From the NCBI RefSeq assembly GCF_020907985.1, contig NZ_JAJJPA010000007.1, positions 177,470 through 241,469 on the forward strand: DNA of 64,000 nucleotides, read 5' to 3'. This stretch comes from Kitasatospora humi (lineage in GTDB: Bacteria > Actinomycetota > Actinomycetes > Streptomycetales > Streptomycetaceae). This document shows positions 1 through 9,017 of the stretch, in pieces (the stretch's first letter is position 1; each line of letters starts with the position of its first letter). Both the position numbers and the translations under genes were made by a program. A model generated the notes under the pieces. The model did no database searches, was not told where the DNA came from, and saw only the letters and a list, made by a program, of their open reading frames with translations.

Positions 1-823
1 CCAGCGCGGTGGGCGCCGCCAGCCAGCCGGTGTAGTCGGCCGTACCGCGCCACTCGACGTTCCCGGGGAATCCGCTGGCGTGCTCCCAGGAATAGGTGAG
101 CGGCCGCACCTGGGAGCGCCAGGGTGCGGCGACGGCGAGGACGGCGGTCGGGCGCGGCGCGAACGCCCACTTGTGCAGGTTGCCGAACCAGAAGTCGGCC
201 CGCTCGACGTCCGGTGCCACCGGGAGCATGCCGGGCGCGTGGGCGGCGTCCACCAGGGTGACCACGCCGCGGTCGGCCAGGGCGCGCAGCAGCGTCGGCG
301 TGACGAACTCACGGGCGGTGGGTGAGGTGATCTTGTCGAGGATGGCCGCCCTGGTGCGCGGGGTGAGCGCGGCCAGCACCACCTCGGCCGGGTCGGCGGC
401 GTCCAGCGGCACCGGCACGGTGCGCACGGTCGCGCCGCACTCGGCGGCGCGCCGTTCGGCGGCCAGGTTGACCACGCCGTAGCCGTGGTCGGTCACCAGG
501 ATCTCGTCACCGGGCTCGAACGGGATGCTGTCGAGTGCCACCGCGACCGCTTCGGTGACATTGCTGAGCAGCGCCAGGCCGGCCGGGTCGGCGTCGAGCA
601 GCCGGGCGAGCGCGGTGCGGGCGGCGGCGATCCGACCGGGCAGCTCCCAGAAGAAGCCGTCCGGGTCGGCCTCCTGCTCGGCCCGGAAGGCGGCCTGCGC
701 GCGGCTCACCTCGATGGGCACGGCGCCGTAGGACCCGTGGTTGAGGTGGGCAACGGTCGGGTCCAGGGCGAAGAGTGCGGCGGCGTCCTCGATGGGAGCA
801 GGCGCTGGCGTGTGCAATTTCAC
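1..823 (-). CDS. Class V aminotransferase-fold PLP enzyme (isopenicillin-N epimerase-like), 3' end outside window
   Basis: The reverse strand gives an open frame of 274 codons that runs off the left edge, so the C-terminus is missing. The protein begins MKLHTPAPAP and has the features of aminotransferase class V enzymes: LNHGSYGAVP near the N-terminus, a VDAAHAPGM segment supplying the PLP-binding aspartate, and GNLHKWAFAPR with the Schiff-base lysine. Such enzymes are cysteine desulfurase, kynureninase or epimerase relatives; the substrate cannot be told here. The GTG start at 823 follows a GAGG spaced too closely, so a TTG at 817 is an alternative. It is divergent from the S9 peptidase with only 48 bp between starts. 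The start codon overlaps the 13-bp element shared with the peptide-transporter promoter. Confidence 0.8.
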   Translation of the reverse strand, partial: MKLHTPAPAPIEDAAALFALDPTVAHLNHGSYGAVPIEVSRAQAAFRAEQEADPDGFFWELPGRIAAARTALARLLDADPAGLALLSNVTEAVAVALDSIPFEPGDEILVTDHGYGVVNLAAERRAAECGATVRTVPVPLDAADPAEVVLAALTPRTRAAILDKITSPTAREFVTPTLLRALADRGVVTLVDAAHAPGMLPVAPDVERADFWFGNLHKWAFAPRPTAVLAVAAPWRSQVRPLTYSWEHASGFPGNVEWRGTADYTGWLAAPTAL

Positions 824-824
824 A
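811..824. promoter_or_regulatory. Candidate operator, palindrome TGTGCAATTTCACA
   Basis: This 14-bp near-palindrome (TGTG-n-AATT-n-CACA) lies at the start of the aminotransferase gene, 48 bp before the S9 peptidase start. Thirteen of its bases recur identically, in inverted orientation, at 8874-8886 between the peptide transporter and pepP. Its role as an operator is inferred; no dedicated regulator gene lies next to it. Confidence 0.45.
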
Positions 825-871
825 CCTCACATTTCTAGCCGAGTAACCTCCTCCGAGGCAACCATCGGCCC

Positions 872-2944
872 GTGACACCTGACAATGACTTTCTCGGTCT
901 GAGTGCGGCCACCGGCCGCTTCAGCTACGGCGCACCGCGCGCGTTCACCTTTTCCGACGACGGCAACAGGCTGCTGTTCCTGCGCTCGGCCGGCCCGCGC
1001 GACCCCCATGACCGGCTCTGGAGCCTCGACCTGACGACGGCCCGGGAGGAGCTGCTGGCCGACCCGGCGGCGCTGCTGCCCGGCCGCACCGGCGATCCGG
1101 CCGACCTGCCGCTCCTGGAACGCCGACTGCGCGAGCGGACCCGGCTGGCCACCCGCGGCATCGGCACCTTCGCCGCCACCCCGGACGCGGCGGTGGCGGT
1201 CTTCGCGCTGGACGGCCGGCTGATCCGGGTGGACCGCCAGGGTGCGACGCAGCTCCCGGCCGCCGGACCGGTCTTCGACCCGCGGCCGAACGCCGACGGC
1301 AGCCGGATCGCCTATGTCGTCGACGACGTGCTCCACCTGACCGACCGCAGCGAGCCGCTCAGCCCGGCGGACGGCGCCCGCTGGGGTGTCGCCGAGTTCG
1401 CCGCCGCCGAGGAACTCGGCCGGCACCGCGGCCACTGGTGGGCCCCCGGCGGTGGTGCCGTGCTGGCCGCCCGGGTCGACGAATCCGCGCTGCCCCGACG
1501 GTACTTCGCCGATCCGGCCGAACCGGACCGCCCTGCCGAGTCGTTCGCCTACCCGCAGGCCGGCGGACCCAACGCCGATGTCCAGCTCTGGGTGCTGGCC
1601 CTGGACGGGGGCCGGGTCCGGCTCGACTGGGACGCCGCGCGCCACCCGTACGTCTGCGCGGCCGAATGGGCGTCCGACACCGAGATCCTGCTGACCGTGG
1701 CCGACCGGCTGCAGCAGCGGGTGCTGCTGCTCTCCGCCGACCCGGCCACCGGCCGCACCACCGAACTCTCCCGCACCGAGGACGAGTTCTGGGTGGACGA
1801 GCTGCCCGGCACGCCGGCCAGGCTGCCCGGCGGCGCGCTGCTGACCTCGGCCGACACCTCCGATGGCCGGGCCCGCGCGGTGGCCCTGGACGGCCGGATC
1901 GCGACCCCCGAGCGCCTCCAGGTGCGCCGGGTGGTCGGCCGGCTCGGTGGCCGGCTGCTGCTGGAGGTCACCGACGGCGACCCCGCCGACCAGCACGTCT
2001 ACGCCCTGGACCCGGCCGACGGCGCGCTGGAGCGGCTCAGCGAAGGGCCCGGGTCGCACTCGGTGCAGGCCGCCGGCGACAGCCTGCTGCTCTCCTCGGC
2101 CGGCCCCGACGGCGTCCGGCGCCGGGTGGTGCGGGCCGGCCGGGAGATCGAACTGACCGATCTGTCCGAGCCGTTGCCGTACCGGGTGACCCCGAAGCTC
2201 ACCCGGGTCACCGAACTCGACCTGCCCACCGCGGTGGTCTACCCGCGCGGCCACCGCGCCGGCGAGCCGCTGCCGGTGCTGCTGGACGTCTACGGCGGCC
2301 CCGGCTTCCAGGCGGTGGTCAACGAGCCCCGCCGCTGGCAGCTGCGCCAGTGGTGGGCCGACCAGGGCTTCGCGGTGGTCACCATCGACAACCGCGGCAC
2401 CCCGTACGTCTCGCCGGCGTTCACCAAGGCGGTCTTCCGCCGGTTCTCCCAGGTGACCCTGGACGACCAGGTGGCCGCGCTGCGGGCGCTGGCCGAGCTG
2501 GAGCCGGACCTCGACCTGAGCCGGGTCGCCGTGCGCGGCTGGTCCTACGGCGGCTACTTGGCGGCGATGGCGGTGCTGCGCCGTCCGGACGTCTTCCACG
2601 CGGCCAGCGCCGGTGCCGGTCCGACCGACTTCCGCTGCTACGACACCGCCTACACCGAGCGCTACTTGGGGCTCCCGGAGCAGAACGAGGCGGGCTACGC
2701 GGCCGATTGCCTCATCGCTGACGCCCCGTCACTCACTCGACCACTGCTGCTGATCCACGGCCTGGCGGACGACAACGTGCACCCCTCGCACACCCTGCGG
2801 CTGTCGGCGGCGCTGCACCGGGCCGGGCGCCCGCACAGCGTGCTGCCGCTGCCGGGGATCAGCCACCTGACCCCCGAGGGCGCCAACGAGCGCATGGTCG
2901 CCGCCGAACTGGCCTTCCTGTGCTCCTCGTTGGGTCTGAGCTGA
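872..2944 (+). CDS. S9 family prolyl oligopeptidase / dipeptidyl-peptidase IV-like serine peptidase
   Basis: The 690-residue protein has the S9 layout: an N-terminal beta-propeller-like half (about residues 1-420) and a C-terminal alpha/beta hydrolase. The catalytic triad is visible as Ser558 in GWSYGGY, Asp633 or Asp634 in ADDNVH, and His665 in ISHLTPEG. DPP IV-type enzymes of this length release X-Pro dipeptides from peptide N-termini. There is no signal peptide, so it probably acts in the cytoplasm on imported peptides. The GTG start fits the length of the family and leaves 48 bp to the divergent aminotransferase. It sits beside a peptide importer, an Xaa-Pro aminopeptidase and a proline iminopeptidase, which points to breakdown of proline-rich peptides. 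The exact cleavage specificity is inferred. Confidence 0.9.
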   Translation: MTPDNDFLGLSAATGRFSYGAPRAFTFSDDGNRLLFLRSAGPRDPHDRLWSLDLTTAREELLADPAALLPGRTGDPADLPLLERRLRERTRLATRGIGTFAATPDAAVAVFALDGRLIRVDRQGATQLPAAGPVFDPRPNADGSRIAYVVDDVLHLTDRSEPLSPADGARWGVAEFAAAEELGRHRGHWWAPGGGAVLAARVDESALPRRYFADPAEPDRPAESFAYPQAGGPNADVQLWVLALDGGRVRLDWDAARHPYVCAAEWASDTEILLTVADRLQQRVLLLSADPATGRTTELSRTEDEFWVDELPGTPARLPGGALLTSADTSDGRARAVALDGRIATPERLQVRRVVGRLGGRLLLEVTDGDPADQHVYALDPADGALERLSEGPGSHSVQAAGDSLLLSSAGPDGVRRRVVRAGREIELTDLSEPLPYRVTPKLTRVTELDLPTAVVYPRGHRAGEPLPVLLDVYGGPGFQAVVNEPRRWQLRQWWADQGFAVVTIDNRGTPYVSPAFTKAVFRRFSQVTLDDQVAALRALAELEPDLDLSRVAVRGWSYGGYLAAMAVLRRPDVFHAASAGAGPTDFRCYDTAYTERYLGLPEQNEAGYAADCLIADAPSLTRPLLLIHGLADDNVHPSHTLRLSAALHRAGRPHSVLPLPGISHLTPEGANERMVAAELAFLCSSLGLS

Positions 2945-2947
2945 ACG

Positions 2948-2988
2948 ACGTGGTGGGTCCGGCCCGTGCGGGCCGGACCCCACCACGT
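2948..2988. terminator. Hairpin after the S9 peptidase
   Basis: A long inverted repeat starts 4 bp after the S9 stop codon (arms from about 2948-2966 and 2969-2988, with a one-base bulge). There is no T-tract, as is common in high-GC actinomycetes. It lies between two convergent genes and could act in either direction. Confidence 0.6.
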
Positions 2989-3100
2989 CGCTGGAAGGCC
3001 CGTGGAGGCGGTGGAACCCGGTCGGGCGCGGCCCTCATCGGGTTCCCCGCCACGCCCGACCGGGAGTTCATGGGTTGCCGGCACCGGACGGTGCCTGGTG

Positions 3101-3136
3101 CGGTGCCCGGCCCGGGGGGGCTCGGGCCGGGCACCG
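3101..3136 (-). terminator. Terminator of the peptide ABC transporter operon
   Basis: A perfect 14-bp stem (3101-3114 pairing with 3123-3136) with an 8-base loop lies 3 bases past the stop codon of the last transporter gene. Confidence 0.75.
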
Positions 3137-3139
3137 GGT

Positions 3140-4105
3140 TCAGTCCTCCGGGAAGTGGCAGGCGACCTGCCGCTCCCCGGAGCCGGAGCCCAGCCGCAGC
3201 AGCGGTGGCTCGCTGCGGCAGATCTCCCGCGCCTTGGGGCACCTGGGATGGAAGGTGCAGCCGCTCGGCGGGTTCGCGGGGCTCGGCGGGTCGCCGAGCA
3301 GCACGATCCGCTCCCGCTGCCGCTCCGCCGCCGGATCCGGCAGCGGCACGGCGGAGAGCAGGGCCTTGGTGTAGGGGTGCGCCGGGTTGGCGTACACCTG
3401 CTCCTTGTCGCCGATCTCGACGATCCGGCCCAGGTACATCACCGCGACCCGGTGGCTGATGTGTTTCACCACCGCCAGATCGTGCGCGATGAAGACGTAG
3501 GCGACCCCCAGCTCGCGCTGCAGCCGCTCCAGCAGGCCGACGATCTGCGCCTGGATGGAGACGTCCAGCGCCGAGACCGGCTCGTCGGCCACCACCAGCG
3601 CCGGCCGGGTGGCCAACGCCCGTGCGATGCCGATGCGTTGGGCCTGTCCGCCGGAGAACTGGTGCGGGTAGCGCTCCAGGTGCTCGGGCGCCAGCCCGAC
3701 CAGCTGGATCAACTCCCGAACCTCCTTGACCTGTTGCTCCTTCGGCAGGCCCTGGGCGCGCAGCGGGGCGCTGATGATCTGCTGCACGGTCTGCCGGGGG
3801 TTCAGCGAGGCGAACGGGTCCTGGAAGATGATCTGCAGCTTGGCCCGCAGCGGGCGCAGCTCCCGCTGGCTCAGGGTGCTGATGTCCTGCCCCTGGAACC
3901 GCACCTGGCCCGCCGTCGGGTCGAGCAGCCGGACCAGCATCCGCCCGGTGGTGGACTTGCCGCAGCCGGACTCGCCGACCAGCCCGAGCGTCTCGCCGGC
4001 CCGGACCTCGAAGTCCAGTCCGTCCACCGCCTTGATCCCGGCGCCCCGGCGGCGCGCGGGGTAGGTCATGCCGAGGCCGCTGACCTGCATCAGAGGGGTT
4101 GTCAT
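3140..4105 (-). CDS. Peptide ABC transporter ATP-binding protein (OppF/DppF-like)
   Basis: The 321-residue ATPase starts MTTPLMQVSGL. It shows Walker A GESGCGKST, the Q-loop region QDPFASLNPR, the signature FSGGQAQRIGIARAL and Walker B LVVADEP. The C-terminal oligopeptide-transporter extension carries a Cys-rich CTFHPRCPKAREIC segment typical of OppD/OppF. It powers uptake together with the preceding ATPase and two permeases. The ATG at 4105 overlaps the previous gene's stop by 4 bp (ATGA), so translation is probably coupled. It is the last gene of a five-gene operon and is followed by a strong terminator. Confidence 0.93.
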   Translation of the reverse strand: MTTPLMQVSGLGMTYPARRRGAGIKAVDGLDFEVRAGETLGLVGESGCGKSTTGRMLVRLLDPTAGQVRFQGQDISTLSQRELRPLRAKLQIIFQDPFASLNPRQTVQQIISAPLRAQGLPKEQQVKEVRELIQLVGLAPEHLERYPHQFSGGQAQRIGIARALATRPALVVADEPVSALDVSIQAQIVGLLERLQRELGVAYVFIAHDLAVVKHISHRVAVMYLGRIVEIGDKEQVYANPAHPYTKALLSAVPLPDPAAERQRERIVLLGDPPSPANPPSGCTFHPRCPKAREICRSEPPLLRLGSGSGERQVACHFPED

Positions 4106-5076
4106 CCGGTCACCTCGGGGTGGCTGCAGGCGCTGCGGTGGGCCGTGGCCACCGCGACCAGCGGCGGGCGCTGCGCGGTGCAGCCCTGGTGGGGGGTGGT
4201 GGCGTAGACCGCGCAGCGCGGGTGGAACGCGCAGCCGGGCGGCGGGGCGAGCAGCGAGGGCGGGCTGCCGGGGATCGCGTGGAGCTCCTCGCCCGCGCTG
4301 TCCAGCCGGGGCAGCGAGTCCAGCAGGCCGCGGGTGTACGGGTGCCGGGGGGCGGTGAACAGCGTGTCGGCACCGGCCTGTTCGACGGCCGATCCGCCGT
4401 ACATCACCAGGACCTCGTCGGCGATCCGGGCGATCACCCCGAGATCGTGGGTGATCATGATGATGCCGAGACCGCGGTCGTCCTTCAATTTGACCAGCAG
4501 GTCGAGCACTTGGGCCTGGACGGTGACATCGAGCGCGGTGGTCGGCTCGTCGGCGATCACCAGGTCGGGCTCGCAGGCCAGGGCCAGTGCGATCATGGCG
4601 CGCTGGCGCATGCCACCGGAGAACTGGTGCGGGTACTCCCCCGCACGGCGGGCCGGTTCGGGGATGCCGACATCGCCGAGCACCTCCACCGCGCGGGCCC
4701 AGGCAGTCTTGCGGCTGGAGCCGAAGTGCTCGCGGTGCGCCTCGGCGATCTGGTCGCCGACGGTGAAGTAGGGGTGCAGCGAGGTCAGCGCGTCCTGGAA
4801 GACCATCGCCATCCGGCGGCCGCGCAGCTTGCGCACCGCCTCCGGGGCGGCACCGATCAGCTCGGTGCCGTCGAACTTGACCGAGCCGGTCACCTTCGCA
4901 CCGCGGTGCAGGCCCATGACGGCCAGCGAGGTGACGGACTTGCCGGAGCCCGACTCGCCGACCAGGCCGAGCACCTGCCCCCGGTCCACCGAGAAGTCGA
5001 CTCCCTTGACGGCCTTGACCACGCCGTCGGGGGTGTTGAACTCGACCGCGAGATCGCGGACTTCGAGCAGCGTCAT
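4102..5076 (-). CDS. Peptide ABC transporter ATP-binding protein (OppD/DppD-like)
   Basis: The 324-residue protein starts MTLLEVRDLAVEFNT. Walker A is GESGSGKSV, the signature is FSGGMRQRAMIALAL and Walker B is LVIADEPTTALD. The C-terminus holds the oligopeptide-type Cys motif (CAFHPRCAVY). Paired with the next gene it forms the asymmetric ATPase dimer of an Opp/Dpp importer. Both ends overlap neighbouring genes by 4 bp, giving a tightly coupled oppB-C-D-F arrangement. Confidence 0.93.
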   Translation of the reverse strand: MTLLEVRDLAVEFNTPDGVVKAVKGVDFSVDRGQVLGLVGESGSGKSVTSLAVMGLHRGAKVTGSVKFDGTELIGAAPEAVRKLRGRRMAMVFQDALTSLHPYFTVGDQIAEAHREHFGSSRKTAWARAVEVLGDVGIPEPARRAGEYPHQFSGGMRQRAMIALALACEPDLVIADEPTTALDVTVQAQVLDLLVKLKDDRGLGIIMITHDLGVIARIADEVLVMYGGSAVEQAGADTLFTAPRHPYTRGLLDSLPRLDSAGEELHAIPGSPPSLLAPPPGCAFHPRCAVYATTPHQGCTAQRPPLVAVATAHRSACSHPEVTG

Positions 5077-6062
5077 GACAGCCTCGCTCGCGGGTCGATC
5101 CAGGCGTAGAGGACGTCCACGACCAGGTTGGAGGTGACGATGAAGAACGAGGCCACCAGCGTGACACCCATGATCACCGGCTGGTCGGACTTGTGGAGGG
5201 CGTCGGCGAAGAGTTTGCCGACTCCGGGCAGGCCGTACAGCTGCTCGGTGATCACCGCGCCGGCCAGCAGACCGCCGAGGTCCATGCCGAGCATGGTGAC
5301 CACCGGGGTCAGCGCCGGGCGCAGCCCGTGCTTGTTGACCACCCGCCGCTCGCGCAGGCCCTTGGCCCGGGCGGTGCGGACGAACGGCTCGCTCAGCGTC
5401 TCGAGGACCGAGCTGCGGGTCATCCGGGCGTACATGGCCGCGGTGGCCAGGGCCAGGGTGATCCAGGGCAGCAGCATGTTCTGCGCCCAACCGACCGGGT
5501 CGTCGGTGAAGTTGACGTACCGCGGATAGGGGATCAGGCCGAGCTGCGAGCAGAAGAAGTAGAGCAGCAGCATCGCGGTGAAGTAGACCGGCATGGCGGC
5601 GGCACCGATGGTGCCGATCATCAGGACGCGGTCCACCCAGCTGTTCCTGCGCAGCGCGGAGACCACGCCGGCCAGCAGGCCCATGGCCAGCCAGAGCACG
5701 GCGGAGCCGATGGCCAGCGAGACGCTGATCGGGAGCCGGTCCGTGATCATGCTCCAGACGGGCATGCCGGTCTGGAAGGAGTAGCCGAAGCAGGGGAAGC
5801 CGCAGTGCACGGCGAAGCTGCCGGAGCCCATGGTGCGGCCGGCGAAGATCGCCCAGACGTAGTTGCCGAACTGCACGATCAGCGGCCGGTTGAGGCCCAT
5901 CTGCTGACGCACCTGCGCCACGTGGTCCGGGGTGCAGTCCTTGCCGCAGAACGCCTGGGCCGGGTCGTTCGGCAGGAGGTAGAAGATGGTGAAGGTGACC
6001 GCGCAGATCACCAGCAGGGTGAGCGCGATTCCGGCGAGCCGGCGGAGCAGGAAGGTGGTCAT
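5073..6062 (-). CDS. Peptide ABC transporter permease (OppB/DppB-like)
   Basis: The 329-residue membrane protein has about six hydrophobic segments, with an N-terminal anchor (LAGIALTLLVICAVTFTIFYL) and the binding-protein-dependent transport EAA-type loop around RTARAKGLRERRV. It belongs to the OppB/DppB branch. An extracytoplasmic loop after the first helix has four cysteines (near FCGKDC and HCGFPCFG), which could form disulfides; this is unusual and noted as an observation. Gene order B-C-D-F behind a binding protein supports the call. Confidence 0.92.
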   Translation of the reverse strand: MTTFLLRRLAGIALTLLVICAVTFTIFYLLPNDPAQAFCGKDCTPDHVAQVRQQMGLNRPLIVQFGNYVWAIFAGRTMGSGSFAVHCGFPCFGYSFQTGMPVWSMITDRLPISVSLAIGSAVLWLAMGLLAGVVSALRRNSWVDRVLMIGTIGAAAMPVYFTAMLLLYFFCSQLGLIPYPRYVNFTDDPVGWAQNMLLPWITLALATAAMYARMTRSSVLETLSEPFVRTARAKGLRERRVVNKHGLRPALTPVVTMLGMDLGGLLAGAVITEQLYGLPGVGKLFADALHKSDQPVIMGVTLVASFFIVTSNLVVDVLYAWIDPRARLS

Positions 6063-7012
6063 CCGTTACCGCCCTTCGGGTCGAGGACGTCGCGCAGTGC
6101 GTCGCCGAGCAGGGTGAAGCCGAGCACCACCAGGAAGAGGCAGGCGCAGGGCAGGATGAAGAACATCGGGTCGAGCTTGTAGTAGAGCTCGGAGTCGGCG
6201 ATCATCTGGCCCCAGGACGGGGTCGGCGGCTGGACACCGACGCCCAGGTAGGTCAGACCCGCCTCGGAGCCGATCAGGGTGGGGATCGCCAGGGTGATGT
6301 AGACGATGATCGTGCTGGTGAGGTTGGGCAGGATCTCGGTCAGCACGATCCGGGCGCTGCCGGTGCCGCTGGCCCGGGCCGCCTCGACGTACTCGCGGTG
6401 CTTCAGCGAGATGGTCTGGCCACGGATCACCCGGGCGATGTAGGGCCAGGTGAAGAGGCTCATCACGATGATCAGCAGCAGGATCCGGTTGACGTCCTTG
6501 GCCACCGAGAGCAGCGCGATCATGAAGATCAGGCTCGGGAAGGACATCATGATGTCCATGAACCGGCTGATCACCATGTCCGTCTTGCCCCCGAAGTAGC
6601 CGGCGACCACACCCAGGGTGACCCCGACCAGGGTGATCAGCAGGGCCGCGCTGAAGGCCACCAGCAGGGAGACCTGGGCGCCGTAGAGCAGCCGGGCGAA
6701 GATGTCGTGGCCGAGCCCGGGCTCCACGCCCAGCCAGTGGCCGTTGACGCCCACCCCGCCGAAGCTGCCGCGCGGCAGGCCGGCCAGGTAGGGGTTGACG
6801 GCGTGCTTGTCGATGTCGGTCGGCCCCCACCCGGAGATCCCGGTCAGCACCGGGGCGAGCAGCGCGGCGAGCACGAAGAAGACGATGATGCCGAGGCCGG
6901 TCATGGCGATCGGGCGGCGGCGCAGGCGGCGCCAGGCCGAGCGCCAGGGCGAGGCCGGGGCCTGGTCCTGACGCTCGGTCGGCTCCTGCACTGGAGGAAC
7001 GGTGGTGGTCAC
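6059..7012 (-). CDS. Peptide ABC transporter permease (OppC/DppC-like)
   Basis: The 317-residue permease has a polar N-terminus, an OppC-type first helix (MTGLGIIVFFVLAALLAPVL) and the EAA loop region EAARASGTGSARIVLTEILPN, followed by LIGSEAGLTYLGVGVQPP, a family hallmark. It heterodimerises with the OppB-like permease to form the channel. It begins 19 bp after the substrate-binding lipoprotein gene and overlaps the next gene by 4 bp. Confidence 0.92.
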   Translation of the reverse strand: MTTTVPPVQEPTERQDQAPASPWRSAWRRLRRRPIAMTGLGIIVFFVLAALLAPVLTGISGWGPTDIDKHAVNPYLAGLPRGSFGGVGVNGHWLGVEPGLGHDIFARLLYGAQVSLLVAFSAALLITLVGVTLGVVAGYFGGKTDMVISRFMDIMMSFPSLIFMIALLSVAKDVNRILLLIIVMSLFTWPYIARVIRGQTISLKHREYVEAARASGTGSARIVLTEILPNLTSTIIVYITLAIPTLIGSEAGLTYLGVGVQPPTPSWGQMIADSELYYKLDPMFFILPCACLFLVVLGFTLLGDALRDVLDPKGGNG

Positions 7013-7031
7013 CTTTTCGCAGTCCCTCGTG

Positions 7032-8777
7032 CTACTTGGCGGACTTCAGGCCGATGGTGGCGTAGTCGATCTCCGCCGACCAGATCGGGCTGCCGAAGGC
7101 ACCGGCGATGTTGCCGCCGACCAGCAGCGGTTTCTTCTGCCAGGTGACCGGGACCGAGGGGGCCTCGTCCATGATCTTGGCATCCAGCGCGTTCCAGGCC
7201 TGGTTGGCCGCGTTGGTGTCGGTCAGGCCCTGGATCCGGTCGATCTCGGCGTCCACCGACGGGTCCTTGAACCGGCTGGTGTTCCCGAGGTTTCCGGTGT
7301 CCGAGACGATCCGGCTGTCGAACATCATCGGCAGGAAGGTGGCGCCGGACGGGTAGTCCGGGCACCAGCCGTTGAGCGACAGCCCGGTCTGCCGGTCCTT
7401 GTCACCGATGGTCGAGTTGGCCACGCTGGCGTCGACGATGTTGAGGGTGACATTGATGTTGATCTTCTTCAGTGCCGCCTGGACGGCCTCGGCCTGGGGC
7501 TTCTGGGCGTTGTCGGCGGTGAGCTCGGTGGAGAAGCCGCCGCTCATGCCGGCCTGGGCGAGGTACTGCTTGGCCTTGTCCGGGTCGCCGCCGGTCGGGA
7601 TCTTGAAGTGGTCGACCGCGGTGCCGCCGGTGAGCGAGGGCGGCAGGTAGGTGGTGGCGATGTCGGACAGGGCCGGGCCGCCGACGGCCGACTGGTAGGC
7701 CTCCTTGTCGATCCCGTACTCGACCGCCAGCCGGGCGTTCTGGTTGTCGAACGGCGCCTTGGCGGTGTCCATCGTCACCATCGCCGTGCAGTTCTCGTTC
7801 TCGCTCACCAGGCGGGCCTTGACGTCCGGGTTGGTGAGCACGTCGGCGACCTTGGCCGCGGACATGTCGGCGTACATGATGGCGCTCTGGTCATCGCCCT
7901 GGTCGGCGATCAGCCGGTCGGCGATCCCCTCGGGGCTGCCGGACTGGTCCATCACGATCTTGTCCGGGTAGGCCTTGCGGACCGAGTCGGTGGACTGGTC
8001 CCAGTAGGTGTTGCGGACCAGGGTCAGCTGCTTGCCGCGGTCGTAGCTCTCCACCTTGTACGGGCCGGAGGAGAAGACGTGGTTGCCGTAGGTGGTGCCG
8101 CCCTCGTGCGCCTTGGGCACCGGGGCGAAGGTCGGCAGCGTGGCGGTGTAGCCGAACTCGGCGACCGGGCGCTTGAGGTGGAAGACGATGGTCTTCGCGT
8201 CCGGCGTCTCGATCGAGTCGTTGCCGAGCTCCTGGCCCTTCAGCGGACCCTTGTAGTCGGCCGGGGCGACCAGGTACTTCTTGGCGTAGTCCGGTCCGCC
8301 GGAGAGGTCCGGGTCGAAGGACCGCTCGACGTTGTACTTGATGTCGGCGGTGGTGATCGGAGTGCCGTCCTCGTACTTGACGCCGTCCTTGAGGTGGAAC
8401 GTCCAGGTCTTGTCGCCGTCGCTGGGTTCACCCGTGTCGGTGGCCAGGTCGCCGGTGATCTGCAGGCCGTCCTTGCCCGGCGCCGCCTTGAACGTGGTCA
8501 GGGTGCGGTAGAGCAGCCGGATGCCGAAGTCCATCTCGGGCTCGGTCCAGTTGCGGGCCGGGTCGAGCTGGGAGAGGTCCTGGTTGGACAGGATGTGCAG
8601 AGTGCCGCCCTTGACCGGCGTCCCACCGATGATGCCGTTGCCGCCGGTGGTGATCCCGGCGCCGTTGGAGGCCTGGTCGCTGCCGTCGTCGTTCTTGTTC
8701 TTGGAACACGCCCCGAGGCCGAGGGTGAGTGTCGCCGCGATCGCCGCCGCGAGGGCGGCGTGGGTACGCCTGGTCAT
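7032..8777 (-). CDS. Peptide ABC transporter substrate-binding lipoprotein (SBP family 5)
   Basis: The 581-residue protein starts MTRRTHAALAAAIAATLTLG, a signal peptide ending in a lipobox with the lipid-modified Cys in LGLGACSKN. The rest matches periplasmic-type family 5 binding proteins (for example RTLTTFKAAPG, TWTFHLKDGVKYEDG). An in-frame extension reaches 8834, but the ATG at 8777 has GGAG 6 bases upstream and gives a proper signal peptide. It is the first gene of the importer operon. Upstream lies the palindromic element at 8874-8886, shared with the S9 peptidase locus. The likely ligands are short, possibly proline-rich, peptides; this is inferred from the neighbours. Confidence 0.92.
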   Translation of the reverse strand: MTRRTHAALAAAIAATLTLGLGACSKNKNDDGSDQASNGAGITTGGNGIIGGTPVKGGTLHILSNQDLSQLDPARNWTEPEMDFGIRLLYRTLTTFKAAPGKDGLQITGDLATDTGEPSDGDKTWTFHLKDGVKYEDGTPITTADIKYNVERSFDPDLSGGPDYAKKYLVAPADYKGPLKGQELGNDSIETPDAKTIVFHLKRPVAEFGYTATLPTFAPVPKAHEGGTTYGNHVFSSGPYKVESYDRGKQLTLVRNTYWDQSTDSVRKAYPDKIVMDQSGSPEGIADRLIADQGDDQSAIMYADMSAAKVADVLTNPDVKARLVSENENCTAMVTMDTAKAPFDNQNARLAVEYGIDKEAYQSAVGGPALSDIATTYLPPSLTGGTAVDHFKIPTGGDPDKAKQYLAQAGMSGGFSTELTADNAQKPQAEAVQAALKKININVTLNIVDASVANSTIGDKDRQTGLSLNGWCPDYPSGATFLPMMFDSRIVSDTGNLGNTSRFKDPSVDAEIDRIQGLTDTNAANQAWNALDAKIMDEAPSVPVTWQKKPLLVGGNIAGAFGSPIWSAEIDYATIGLKSAK

Positions 8778-8873
8778 GTGCAACTCCGCGATGGGGGGCC
8801 GAGTTCGGCCGCGAACTCGGGCGGTCCGCCCCATGGGGTAGCCGCGGCCGAGGTGTGACCAGTAACATAGTAA

Positions 8874-8886
8874 TGTGAAATTGCAC
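8874..8886. promoter_or_regulatory. Candidate operator, second copy of GTGCAATTTCACA
   Basis: The sequence is the exact reverse complement of 812-824 and lies in the 240-bp divergent promoter region between the peptide-binding lipoprotein and pepP. An AT-rich stretch (ACATAGTAAT) adjoins it, which is a plausible promoter region for the transporter operon. Confidence 0.45.
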
Positions 8887-9017
8887 TATCAAGAGGTGGG
8901 CGGTTCTGTTATCCAGCTGTATCCGGATGGCCCGTCAACTCCCTTGCTGTGCACATTGAAAGAAGCAGATCAGGGCCACCACCCCGGACAAAAGCCGCAC
9001 CTGGAGGAGACGTCCCC

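Noticed and set aside
827..2599. 590-codon open frame on the minus strand opposite the S9 peptidase
   Set aside because: It is the antisense shadow of a well-supported gene; its translation is Gly/Arg/Gln/His-rich with no motif, a GC-bias artefact.
3140..5167. A single 675-codon frame spanning both transporter ATPase genes
   Set aside because: Only the last 321 codons match an ATPase; the upstream part is an Arg-rich out-of-frame reading of the OppD-like gene, which has its own intact frame.
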